DNA of 64,000 nt from Anopheles merus (lineage: Eukaryota > Arthropoda > Insecta > Diptera > Culicidae), in assembly GCF_017562075.2 (NCBI RefSeq), contig NC_054085.1, forward strand, positions 22,037,972 through 22,101,971, given 5' to 3'. The notes beneath the pieces are model-generated. The model saw nothing but the letters and a program-made list of their open reading frames with translations, was not told the DNA's origin and made no database searches. Within the stretch, counting starts at the first letter, position 1. Each line of letters begins with the position of its first letter. A program made the position numbers and the translations under genes. Shown piece after piece: positions 11,401-22,394 of the stretch.

Positions 11401-14400
11401 ATTTTATCTATCTCTTCCGAATTTTCCGAAAATCGCGAAAAACGACTGTTCACATAGTTATGGTAGGCGGTGTAGACGAGTGAAAATTGATAAATTGAAT
11501 GATCACTGTAGTTTAAAAAAAACCCTGACAAAATTATAAATAAGGCAAAAATATCTCAAAACTCATTAGCAATAAAATAAAAATAAATAAATATTTAAAT
11601 AAATAAATAGTCGCGTTCTCTTGCCATTATACTTGTTTGCTCTTCATTTTGCAACATCCTAAGAGTTGGTTAATTTTATGTCTACTTTATTGGTTTTTTT
11701 TATAGATCAAATTAGTCAGATTTATCGCTACTCTGCCCGTTTGCATATTTATTGAATCATTTTAACAATTATAAAAATAGTTATAATTAACCACCGTTTA
11801 ATTTAAAGTTTGTTGATATTATTTCATTGTCTGTTTTATGAATCGATTGCGTTAGATGCAAAACAGAAGGAATGCTAAATGTCATTTTTAATTAGAATTT
11901 TCTTACAGTTTCCTTCTACCGTCAACGCGCGTTTCGATTTAAATGCCAACGGCGAACTGTACGAGCATCTTCCACATTTCCGCCACAAACGCATTTCGCA
12001 TGATGCTGGTGCTGGATGGTAACTAAAAAGACTTCGTACCCAGTCCGTTACGGCCAAAATTCTCCGAAGTGGCGTGTCGTAATTTTTCACCTTAAAAGCA
12101 ATTTCCGCAAATTAATTACCCTGCACCGAGTTCACGCTGAAACGGTTCCAACCCGGTTGTCGGCTGCTCAATACGGCGATTGACGTATGCGAGCTAATTA
12201 AAACCAGTACCAGGTTGTCCCTTTTTCGGCAGAACGTTGTGTTTTGTTCCCCCTGTTTTATTTCATTCAGCATTGGCAGTGCGAAATCGTGAAATGCACC
12301 GTGCTGAAATTTTACCACTTCACACCACCGCCAAATGTGGCGAAGAGAAGGTTAAACGGTGTCAAAACGTTCCACTTTGGCAGACGGTGCATCATCGATT
12401 TTGGATGCAGTGGCGATTTTTTTGTTGATTTAGTGGTATTTTAACTATTAAAAGGCGTGTGCCATAATTTATAGTTTTATAAATTCCTCAATATGCTTGT
12501 TTAAATGTCTTTAAATGCTTTTATATAAACTAATTCAGATTGGCACGGTATGTATTTAACGCTAACAGTCTCAAGTGCTGCATATTATCGATGTTTTATT
12601 CAATGTACGTGGATCGTTGGTCTCGTACGGATACTTTCAGTTCTCCGAAAAAGGGTAAACCTCCCAGCTCGACTCGACTTGTCCGCCACAATCCTCCAGG
12701 AGAAACCAGGCCAATTTGGAGGAAATAATAAAAAAAAAAAAAACAACAAAAGTAAATACAAAACCAGCAGTTGACGAAAGCGATTGAACCGTACGTGCTG
12801 CCATTCGCTTGAACGGTGATTTATGCAAATTTGACTTGCGCTGCAGTTTGCGCCCCTGTTTTCAGTTCAATTTTAACCTTTCTTCTGCTACCCGTGCCGA
12901 ACGCGCCCAACCTTAGGTGGACTTCCGGTGGCACAAATTGGCAATTGACCATCATATCTGGGCAACCGGATCACACAGTGGAATATGCCAGAGGTTTGGC
13001 AAAAGCTGCCCACGACTTTGCGAATGGGGAGGGAAGAGGGTTTGGGGTTTCAAGCGCTGTTCCCAATTTGCCAATTCTGACGACAGACGGGAAAGGTTAA
13101 ACTTTGCTAGAAGCGGTTTGTAAAGACGAGCGCATTTTTTTAAGGAGTGGGCAAATGTTAATCTTTCAGACATTTAGACGTTGAAATGAGTTTGTATTGT
13201 GCAATGCTTAGACCAATGCTTAAACAATAAGTACATTTGGAATACATGAAATGTTATTGAAGTTGCTCATCAAAGCTGGGTTCGTCGCTTAAGTCTTTTG
13301 TAGCTTGTATGAGGTTTCTAGCTTTACCAGCATTGAAGTCTTCTGTAAATTTAAGTCAATTCGTATAAATAGCAGCTGTCTAATGCTCATACCGCTATTA
13401 GTATTTATTTTTTTTTTATTAAATTGAACATTAAGTAACGTGACGCACGTTCACTCGATTTATTACAAAACAATACGAGCCGGGTGTGTGAAACTTGTCT
13501 GCCCGTAAATTGAGCTCGAGTACATTTCCTGCGATTGTAATTGATTATTGTTTCTGTTTGCCGTTAACAACATCACTGGTAACGTGCTATATTAAACTCC
13601 AGCCACTTTCCGTATCTCACAGCGTCGGACGACCAGCAGTGGGTCATCACCCAAGAAGTCATGAATTCCATTTTTGGTACGCTGCAATACGCTGTCGTGC
13701 TCTCGGTACACCGAATTGGACAACTGTCTCGGTCACGGTAGATAGAAATGAAAGAAAGAATGTGTATTCCTTTTATTTCTTGCTTTTTAAAAAGGAATCC
13801 AACTTAAAATTGGACAAGCGTAACGCATCGCAAACGATCAAAGACACGTTGCTTTGAAGTGGTCATTTCACGCACTGTCAGAGCCCACCTGATGTGACAT
13901 CTTTGTTGCAAATGGTAGTAGTCATCGTTTCGTAAAACTGTGTCTAGAATTTTCTGCAAAGAGAACGAATGTGCCAACCGCACCAATTAATAGAGCCATT
14001 GCGCAGCATCCCGAAAAAAAGGAACACCACAATGAACCATTTTTCCCAAGCCGATAATCGATGGGAAGGTTCGGGTCTTTCACTCCAACAACCTAATTAC
14101 CCGTCACCGAGCGATCCGGTGAAGATGTGCGTAAAAAGTTACCAATGTTGTGATACGATTTCTCTACACACCCTTCCCGTGCGTTACTCTCCCTTTTTGG
14201 CTTTACGCAAACTTTCTTCCCTTTTTGCGGCATAGTGTCCTTTTTTTCTTCGGCAGAGAAGAAAAGATACATTTATCAGCTCTGCTCAATGGACGGTATT
14301 CGATCGGGCTTTGATCCTGTACCGACAAAGGATGGGAATACACACACGCACGGGCTCTGTTGAGACGATCGGAAACCAATGTCTTTTACTTAGGTCGTCA

Positions 14401-14732
14401 GTAAAGTTAGTCGAACCCTCGGCCAAATCAGTCGGAAGCGGTTGGAATCGTACCTGGTGATAATTATGTTCTCGATTGATGTTCGGTAATTTATTCAGTG
14501 ATTGTTTCTGACAAGTCTATTTAAGTGTGCCGGTGTGGGCTGTGTATTTGCGGCAACCTTTTAGTTGCGATGAGCGGAAGATGTGTCTTCTTTTTGCAAC
14601 CTTCCACGAACGTTATTTGGGGCGTTTCCACTGCCAGATTAATGCATAGTAAGTATTGTTATTATTGTAAGAAATAAAGAAGCAGACATACTGCTACAAT
14701 AGTTTAAATCACATGTTAGTGGTCTGAGTCAC
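8483..14732. other. Gene-free region of copy A
   Basis: Two GC-rich stretches (about 8640-10550 and 11900-12420) and later mixed DNA flank an AT-rich stretch (about 10800-11850). Many short frames exist, the longest at 8802-9401 (199 codons), but its register is not kept in copy B, where single-base indels split it. No protein family, tRNA or other RNA gene was recognised. TATAAATA words at 10843 and 13364 lack other promoter evidence. Confidence 0.55.
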
Positions 14733-14931
14733 GGGGCGGTCCCGTGGTACAGTCATCAACTTGTACGACTTAATACCATGCCCGTTGTAAGCTAGGATGC
14801 TTCCAACCGCACCTATAAAGTATACTCATGGTTCAATGTTGTGTGTAATTTATCTTTGTACTTCAATAGATTTGGTTCTTGGCCCTAATTTCGATATCTC
14901 TCGAATTGGACTTACTATCCCGCTATCGGGA
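14733..14931 (+). mobile_element. Interrupted SINE remnant (copy A)
   Basis: The head at 14733-14789 (GGGGCGGTCCCGTGGTACAG and the following TTGTACGACTTAATA block) matches the SINE at 1855. About 110 bp of unrelated sequence follows, and then a stretch at 14901-14931 resembling the SINE body (GACTTACTATCCCGCTATCGGG). The element was interrupted or degraded before duplication, because copy B (44546-44743) has the same structure. Confidence 0.6.
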
Positions 14932-16400
14932 TCTGTCGTATTTGTAAAATCCAATTCTTTGAATAAGTTCACGGCCTTCATCCAGAGTCTTAAAGTCCAG
15001 CGTCTTATGGAAGTAATAGTTTCTGTGATTGTGTTCGCTTAGTCTTTCCTTTGAACAATATAAGGAGATCTGAAGTTCCAACCAGGCAATTTGCACTTAT
15101 TTCCCTTAGGATTATCCGCGATCCAGTCTTCATTAGGATTCAGGCCACTTTCATATGATCCAACGTTTAACTATTCCATATAATTCAGCGATTTCTATCG
15201 ATTGCAGTTCACTTCATTTCAGTTTGGTTTCCTGTGCGAATTGCTGACTACAATGATGGCTATATTGCGAGTCTTGTAGGTATCTTTTCATAAATCACGG
15301 TAATTGTCCACCTAACAGCTTCATGATCGACCAAGAAAGATAATCAAATCAAATTGGAATCATATCAGTTGAACGGATTTTTAAAACTTTTCCTGGCTGT
15401 CATTGGACATTCATTGGATGTTTCTGCTTCTCATAGCTTTTTTTCAAACGTTTTCTCAAACGTTTAAGCAAGCAATTCAATCAAAATCCCTATGCAAAAT
15501 TAGCGAAAGCTGTTCCAGCGGTTGCATATTTCGGGAAAAAAGGAAGCACTTAATGATGACGACTTTCGAAAGTTATCATTCATAAAACGCACCGGTACGG
15601 CACTGGCCCGCGTCTAAACGGATGCAGCAACAGACGAATCATTTAACGGCTTTCTAATGATTGGTGAAAATGATGGAGCGCACAGTGGTGGACGGTCCAT
15701 CCATTACGCTACATCCTGTGCGAAACGGCCACAGCCGGTGGGTTCATCATCTAATTTGACCATAAGTTTTGGCCAAACACTGCAAATCGACCCAGTGCGG
15801 CGAAACACTTTCCATTCGGGATTAGGTTTGGGCTTTTATTGTCCATCCACAGCGGGCCAGGCTCGAGACGCACAAAACCACACGGCGAGTTGTAATAAAA
15901 TATAATTCAACGACATTCGGATTGTCATTTACAACATCATCTTCGGTTTAACGGTCGAGGGGGAGGGGGGGGGGAGCGAGGGAGGAAATGAGAAATCAGA
16001 GAACACCATCTCCATCCATCCGCTCGATTAGCTGTAAATTTGTTCGTTGTTTTGTCGTAAAGGTAAAGAAGACATAAAACACGACCATGTTGAACGTCGT
16101 CGCCGTCGCCGTCTTGGTCGTCGTCGTTGGTCCAGGTTCGGGTATCTTAATCGGTGTCGATATCGCGGGACCACCCTCCATTTTTAAAGAGATAGGGTGT
16201 GGCCTCCTCCGTAGCCCTTGTTCGAGCGAAACCGAGTGGTCATTAGTCCTAGAGCGTAATAAAAGGAGAGAAATTAAAAAACCACGTGAAGAAACGCACA
16301 CGAACGACCGGGGCTGATAAGATACGTTACGTGTTCGATCCAGACCGACCTCGCCGCTCCGACTACGTGCACTCGCGGCCCGATCTAGCCGGCCCGCGGG
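14932..16400. other. Gene-free distal end of copy A, indel-rich against copy B
   Basis: No gene is visible. Alignment by eye to 44745-46277 shows many more single-base and short indels than in the middle of the block. One example is copy B's additional ~100 bp near 45240-45340. Short CGT/CGC repeats occur at 16095-16128. The block ends at the N gap. Confidence 0.6.
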
Positions 16401-16500
16401 NNNNNNNNNNNNNNNNNNNNNNNNNNNNNNNNNNNNNNNNNNNNNNNNNNNNNNNNNNNNNNNNNNNNNNNNNNNNNNNNNNNNNNNNNNNNNNNNNNNN
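16401..16500. other. Assembly gap (100 N)
   Basis: Exactly 100 N characters, the usual placeholder for a scaffold join of unknown size. The left edge coincides with the end of copy A. The right side (16501 onward) does not match the sequence that follows copy B at 46278. Confidence 0.99.
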
Positions 16501-16730
16501 CTCCTCTATATTCCACCTTGAGTTGCAGTAAAGCTTACAATCAAACCTTACTTTGAAGAAGAGACTTTCGTTTTCTTATAGGAAAAGGAAAAAATGGGCA
16601 TGCGGGGCAAAATTAACACCTTTTAGTTAAGCATTAATACACAGGCAAGAAAAACACATCGCTACTAAAAAAAACTTGGAATGTTGTAACAACGCTAAAC
16701 AGCAAGGACATAAGAAAAATATGTATTATG

Positions 16731-17172
16731 ATTTCTTCTTTTTCTTCTTCTATGGTAACAACCGTTGTCGGTCAAGGCCTGCCTGTACCACTAGTGGGCT
16801 CGGCTTTCAGTGACTTATTGATTACCATAGCATAGCACTAATAATCTGAATGAATCTTTGAAATGAATCCTAATCTCCATTGGGCAGCAGATTCACGAAT
16901 CTCAAATATTAATGAGTTTTGAAATGACTCGTTTCTCATAAGATTTACTTACTTCAAAAGATTCTTATATCTCGAAACATTAACGAATCTTTAGGGATTT
17001 GTGAAGTTCAAGGTCTAAAAAATTTCCAAAGATTCATAGAGCTTGAGCTTCTTATTATTCTTTTTGACGTAAGAACCTAACTGTCTTGTCACACAACCGA
17101 TATTGTATGCCCTTGCTTTGGAGAGACGGTCCATGCGATGCTTGAACCCACGACGGGCATGTTGATAAGACT
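16731..17172 (-). mobile_element. SINE on minus strand, split by inserted repeat
   Basis: The 3' half and CTT-rich tail (minus-strand GAAGAAG tail) lie at 16731-16833. The tRNA-like head, with minus-strand GGGTTCAAGC and CATGCCCGTCGTGG motifs, lies at 17100-17172. Between them sits AT-rich sequence full of ATTCATGAATC-like words. The two halves are in matching order and orientation, so this looks like one SINE interrupted by a later insertion. Confidence 0.65.
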
Positions 17173-17340
17173 ATCTTGGAAATGATACGTGTCCATTGAT
17201 TCATCACTCTCTGAAGATTTATGACACTTTATGGATTCATGAATCTTTCGAGATTAATGAGTCTTTGGACATTTGATTCGAGAATCGAATCACTAATCGC
17301 TGAAAATTCATACGAATGAATCTCACTAGTATTGGGTTAT
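16837..17340. repeat. Degenerate ATTCATGAATCTT-type interspersed repeat
   Basis: Many imperfect copies of GAATCTTT, ATTCATGAATC and their reverse complements are scattered over about 500 bp, giving a quasi-palindromic, fold-back composition. The segment occupies the middle of the split SINE and continues past its head. A similar stretch is at 50985-51790. It may be a MITE-like or simple-repeat-derived family. The exact boundaries are uncertain. Confidence 0.5.
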
Positions 17341-17345
17341 TGACT

Positions 17346-17536
17346 TAGTCGTCAACTCGCACGGCTTAACAACGTGTCCGTCGTGGATTCAAGCCTCGTA
17401 CGGATCGTCTCCACTAACAAGGGACTGACTATCCACTCTGAACTCTGACGCTGAATATCACTCGAAAGTTTGTATAGTTTGTCATGACCTCGTGTAGGTC
17501 GTTAAGCCAAAAAGGAGAAGAAGAAGAAGAAGAAGC
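17346..17536 (+). mobile_element. SINE, plus strand, diverged
   Basis: The head (TAGTCGTCAACTCGCACGG) is followed by a B-box-like GGATTCAAGCC, the shared GGACTGACTATCC block, and a pure GAAGAAG tail at 17514-17536. It is the same family as 1855-2078 but the body is diverged. Confidence 0.7.
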
Positions 17537-18965
17537 TTATAGACATGTTCAGTTTTCGTACGCATCGTATATTTACGCAATGTTCAAATTTTATACGCAT
17601 CGTATGATCGCTCCTATTCTCGGCATGTTCTAGGTGACGATCAATCTCACAACCTGCGGCGTAATACATCTGGGATTTGTCAGACCCTTAATGATCACTT
17701 GATTAGTCGCTGTATCCGCTGTATTTCCGAGAAAGGGCAAAATAATAGTATCTTTGTAACAAAATTGTATTGCTTTTCACCCGCGTCTCACCGTGCATGT
17801 AACAGATGCTCTGGAAACTTTATCCCGGCTGCAGACAGCGTGTCATAACCCACGGGCCTAGGTTAGAGGAACCTCGGAAAGCCACCCAAGGGACAACAAT
17901 TTCATTAGCTTCCCGTTGACAGTTTATGATTGACATCGGCAAGCGACGGGTTGTTCTCTCCGCCGTGCGCGATCAGTGGGGCGTGTGGGGCGGACGGTAA
18001 CAATTAATCTTCACCCGCCCGGATCTTGCGTGCCCCTATCGGGATTCGTAATCGTCTTTACAACGAGACCACCTCTAAGCACGGCCATAAATCTTGCACT
18101 ACTATCCCGTTTCACCGCGGACCTCCCCAGCTCGCTGGGACGATCGTCGCGTCCGATATCCCGGTACCATGGCACGTTGCAGGAGAATTAGACCGATGGC
18201 GCATGGATGTGAGGGTCGCGGATGGCAGCGAACGCAAGATGAAAGGGAGAGGAATCAAGAGACAGTCGTAAGGGAAGGATTGTGACCAGGCGGACGATAA
18301 GAGGAGGGTGGTGTTAAGGGTTTCTACCTCTTGTGCTAACACCACCCGCCGCTAGAGTGCATGAAGAAGATGTCAGTGGGTAGCAGGGACCGTCAGATAC
18401 GCGGAGAAGGGTCGCGGGGGCCCGTGTGACGGCACGGTATTCAAACACTAACGTTTTATGACACTCGGCCTTTGGACCTCATTTCATCTATTGCATCTAT
18501 CGCCGTACGCGCCGGGTAATTTCCTAGATCGGCTGGTTGGGGAATTTCTGGCGTTCTGGGGTGTTCTGGTGCAGACATGCGGTAATTAGGATTCTTGTGC
18601 GATCTTTGCCCCTCCGCTCGTCGGCACTGTTGAACCGACGAATGTCGCAAATCAGAGCCAAAGGGTGAAATATATGGCTCTGTAACGCTAACGATCCATG
18701 TGCTAGGGAGTGTTCTACTATCATTTTGTGTTTTGTTTAGGACATTATTAAAAATACCTTGATATACCATATTGAATCATACCTTATTAGACTCTTTACA
18801 ATCTTCTATATTCCCATGTTTTAAGATCATCATGGAAAATCAGATCACAGTTTCAGGTAGCTAGTTAAACTTCGATTCGAGTTTATAATTTTTTTTAAAT
18901 CTTTTGTTTCAATTTCTCCATGCGTGTTTTGAATTAATTTTGAGCCACGCATTGAATATCGAACC
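17537..18965. other. Gene-free, partly GC-rich region
   Basis: The stretch 17940-18440 is GC-rich with short overlapping frames (17976-18191, 18026-18271). The minus-strand frame 18456-18770 (104 codons) has no recognisable domain. Nothing indicates a functional gene. Confidence 0.5.
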
Positions 18966-19034
18966 CAGTAGTGCAGTTATCAACTCGCAATACTTAACCA
19001 ATGAAATGACCGTTTTGGGTTCTATTGCAGTATG
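18966..19034 (+). mobile_element. Possible tRNA-like SINE head fragment
   Basis: The order of words (GTGCAGTTATCAACTCGCAA, a CTTAAC block, then GACCGTTTTGGGTTC) follows the head of the local SINE family. There is no body or tail. The fragment is weak because of high divergence. Confidence 0.35.
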
Positions 19035-19370
19035 GAGCTTACTCCTCATTGAACAACCTTTTATTCTCCTACAACAGCTCTGAGACGAACGTTTCAAGAT
19101 AAAGTTTATCAAGTTGTTAACAACTGTACTACTTATTAATCATTTTCATGAAGGTGAATGTTATCAAATGTTTCAGAACTCATCACATCAGGATCAGGTC
19201 GAAATAAGGTAGTCAAACTCCCTGTCAAGAAAACAAAAAAAGATCGCTTAATCGCAAGTGCGCTCCTTTTCCAAAGGGGCTTTCCATATATAACGTAGCA
19301 AAAATGTGTGTCTTCTTTTAATGTCATTCTCTGCAGAAGTGTAACGTAATTTATGGATGGGTATAACGCG

Positions 19371-19690
19371 CTGTATAAGTCTTTCCCCGAGTTCCGGAGA
19401 CATTCGCGTAAGTCGAATATCACGTTTTACAGCCAAAATATACTTAAACAATAATGAGTTTTTATTAAATTTAGTTTATTTATGTAGTTTATTACTTACT
19501 TAATGCAGGATTCGTGTAGAAAATTAGGTTCTTTCTGTTTGTTTAGGGATATAAAGCTTTTGGAAAAAAAAATCCAATTATTTTTCATTTGGCAACTGAT
19601 GGAGATAATAGTACTGATTTGACATATAAACTGTCAAAAATGAAATTTCGCGTAACTTAAGTGTCGCGTAACTCGGGAAAAGACTTTACA
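19371..19690. mobile_element. Candidate ~320-bp MITE with ~45-bp imperfect inverted ends
   Basis: The left end (19371-19420: AAGTCTTTCCCCGAGTT followed by GCGTAAGTCGAAT) is the imperfect reverse complement of the right end (19641-19690: GCGTAACTTAAG followed by CGCGTAACTCGGGAAAAGAC). The interior is AT-rich without a transposase. CGCGTAACTCG-type ends remind me of insect pogo/Tigger-like non-autonomous elements. That affiliation is recognition only. Confidence 0.6.
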
Positions 19691-22270
19691 TTCTTAAAAC
19701 TCTTAAAAAATGTCAGTATCTCTTATGAAATTTGATAATTTATTGCAGGCAGATAGAATCCTTAAAAAAATTAAAAAAATTGAAGCTTAAGATTTTTAGA
19801 GTAGATTGCACCCTTCCGTGCTAGGCGCGTGACAGTGCTTCCCCGCTCGATCCCCGGTGATGCTTCATTTGTCTGCAAGCACAAAACCACCACCACTTAA
19901 AATCCCTCGGTGGAAGCATCCAGTTCCCTAAAACCTTACCGTGCTTACCGTACGCACAGGTGACATTAGTCGCCGCCATGCACCGTTCGCCGCCAAGACC
20001 AACTGCAAAATCAACCCTTACCCATCCACGCCTGCGCTGGCACGGTAGAGTTGAGTGGAAATTTGCAACAGTGAGTTGCACTTCACGCATCGATGCCAAA
20101 ACCCAAAAGTTAAACACACATACACCCGTACTCCCTTGTCTGGGGAAGGATTGGGGGGTGCCTGTCCTGGCAGCTAGAAGCAAAGAAGAGGGTTGGGTTC
20201 AGTAGATCAGTTTTCTGATTGTGCCGAAGCTGTCCATCCATCCATCGTTCACCCGTCGTGCCAGGCGGAACCATCGTCGTCGTCGTCGTCTTCGGTTGCG
20301 CGAACGCGCCTCATCTCGCCGATGATGACACGACACGATGGCAGCAGAAGGTGGATGATCGGGTGTGGAAAGGCCCTGAGGGAAGGGCCCCGGGAAGCAT
20401 CGCCGGGTAAGTGTTGCGATCAAAATGTGCGTTTTTCGTCTTGTGTGGTCCCCGGAGCGACCGCGCTGGGTGGTCCGACGAAGCGGATCGGTTCGGCTTG
20501 GCTGTTTCTGCTTGGGCCGTTGTTCGGTCTCTTCTCTCCAGGCCCCGGCGGCCACACTGCTGCTTCGGCTGCTCCGGCACGCTGTCAGTGGTGTGCATTG
20601 TGTGTGGTCCTTTTTTTTTTTCTCTCTTCTCTCTCTCTCTATCTCTTACTCTCTCAGTTATTCTCCGTTTCCTTTCGGTGATGCCCTGCTGATTCCGAGG
20701 GCTCGCGGCTCTCCTTTGCTCCTCGCACTCTACGTTGGACGACTACCAACGATTGCTCTCTTTTACGGGAATTGGATTTTTTTCGTCTATTCGGGTGAGG
20801 GGATGGGAGAGCATGGGCATCAAGGGACGACCTAGGACACGGGCGGAAAATGAAGATATTCCAATGCCATCGTACGTTTTCGGCAAGTCAGCTTCAGCTG
20901 TTTTGTGCAGGACGCAAGAACGTATTAGCCCAAACGAAGGAACTGGTACTGAGGTCTATTTTGATGGTTTAGGTACGGGGCCCGGGTTTAGGTTCGTTGA
21001 CATTCGTTGCTCTATTGCAAAAGCGTGGCGTTACGTGAGGTATGCGACAAACGAGGTTTTAGCTATAACTCTCTGCACATTTAGCTATAACTCTCTGCAC
21101 AAGCATTTAATTAATAGTCTGAAGTATGTTCACCTGGGAAATCTACTCTCTACACTGTTGCGTATACGGGGTATACGTTTTTCGAGTCTATAAAATCAAC
21201 TCCAACAAAACATAATCTCCACGGCTGACCACACATGATCTTGCACAGTTGTATTGGCGAGCACCTAACCTCGAGCTCGAATCGTTTTCAACGCTAATGT
21301 GTAAAAGCTACGACACTGGTTACGATCCTGTTGATGGTTGATAATTATAAGATTAGCCACACACAACACACACACCACACATCGGTATAATCATGACCGT
21401 GGATCGTTATCGCCGATCGAAGGACATCAAACTCCAAACTGTTCTCCCCGCTCCCCTGCAACGCCCGACAAACAGCACGTTTTGCAGTGCGACGACAGGT
21501 GGTTTGGCGTGGCGTCTGAAGAAGCGTCTGAGAAACCTGTTGACTGAAGACGTCGACAACACGACGACGACGACGGCAAAGAGCACCTAGCTAGGGACCC
21601 GTACCGTACCGGGGTCTGGGCAAACCGGCAAACCGGTTGCATCTATTCCCGCTGCAAGGCACAAATCAGCTAATTAGACGTCTCTGGAGATGGTTTATTG
21701 AAAATTATCGCATTGCGCGCGTGGTAATGCTCGCGGCGCGCGCACGCCCGCCCGCTTCGGTAATGGAAATGGCAAAACGATCGGGGTAATGGTGTTTGTT
21801 GTTGTCGTTTTTTTTTAAAGAAATGCTATTACATTTATTTATTTCTTGGAAATAATGAACGCCATTTGTTTGGTTAGTTTATGACTTGCGTACTGTTGTG
21901 TGCGTATTGCTGGAAAGTTGCTGCTTCTTGAAGGAGAATAGATAAAATGGATTTTATATTGACAAAATAGAGAAAAAGAGGTCAACATTTTCCTGTTCTG
22001 CACTTAAACAGTGCAACAAAATATCATGGCAAATAATTTAGAATGTAAATAAATTCAATTTTTTCGATGAATTAGCTTTTGAAGTCGACAAATATTGAAA
22101 TGGAATGAAAAGTTTTAAAAACATTTAGGATGTTTTTATTATTTTATAGTAATATAATTTAATATTTAAATCTACTGTGAATTTTAGTGAAAGAAGTAAA
22201 TATAATCATAAATGTTGGACTTGACATTTCAAGCTAATGAACAAAATCATAGTAGATAGTGTTAAAAAAG
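19691..22270. other. Gene-free region with GC-rich core
   Basis: The stretch 19810-21800 is GC-rich with CGT and CT simple repeats (about 20275 and 20620-20660). It has several frames of 90-160 codons in different phases (for example 20193-20681 and 20735-21193), which is the usual shadow pattern of GC-rich non-coding DNA. No domain was recognised. The stretch 21810-22270 is AT-rich. Confidence 0.5.
21058..21101. repeat. Perfect 22-bp tandem duplication (2 units)
   Basis: The unit beginning TTTAGCTATAACTCTCTGCA occurs twice back to back (21058-21079 and 21080-21101) with no mismatch. Confidence 0.9.
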
Positions 22271-22394
22271 GACGTAGGACTGACTATCCTGCTATGGTAA
22301 CCATAAGTCACTGAAAGCCATGCTCACTTCACTAGTGGGTATAGGCAAGCCTTGACCGACAGCGGTTGTTGTGCCAAATAAGAAGAAGAAGAAG
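22271..22394 (+). mobile_element. SINE 3' half
   Basis: It carries the shared TAGGACTGACTATCCTGCTA block, the AAGTCACTGAAAGCC segment, the CCTTGACCGACAGCGGTTGT segment and a GAAGAAG tail. The tRNA-like head is missing, as in a 5'-truncated retrotransposed copy. Confidence 0.75.

Larger units (their letters stand above)
1..16400. repeat. Copy A of a ~16.4-kb near-identical direct duplication
   Basis: This whole block matches 29404-46277 in the same orientation. Landmarks correspond one to one: 2701 with 32349, 5626 with 35271, 8659 with 38461, 12540 with 42338 and 16400 with 46277. Stretches such as 4380-5100 show almost no differences. The LINE relic near 0.8-1.8 kb and the last 2.5 kb differ more. 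The block starts at or before the window edge and ends at base 16400, exactly where the N gap begins. That position suggests an assembly-level duplicate (alternative haplotype), but a real young duplication cannot be excluded from the sequence alone. Confidence 0.95.
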
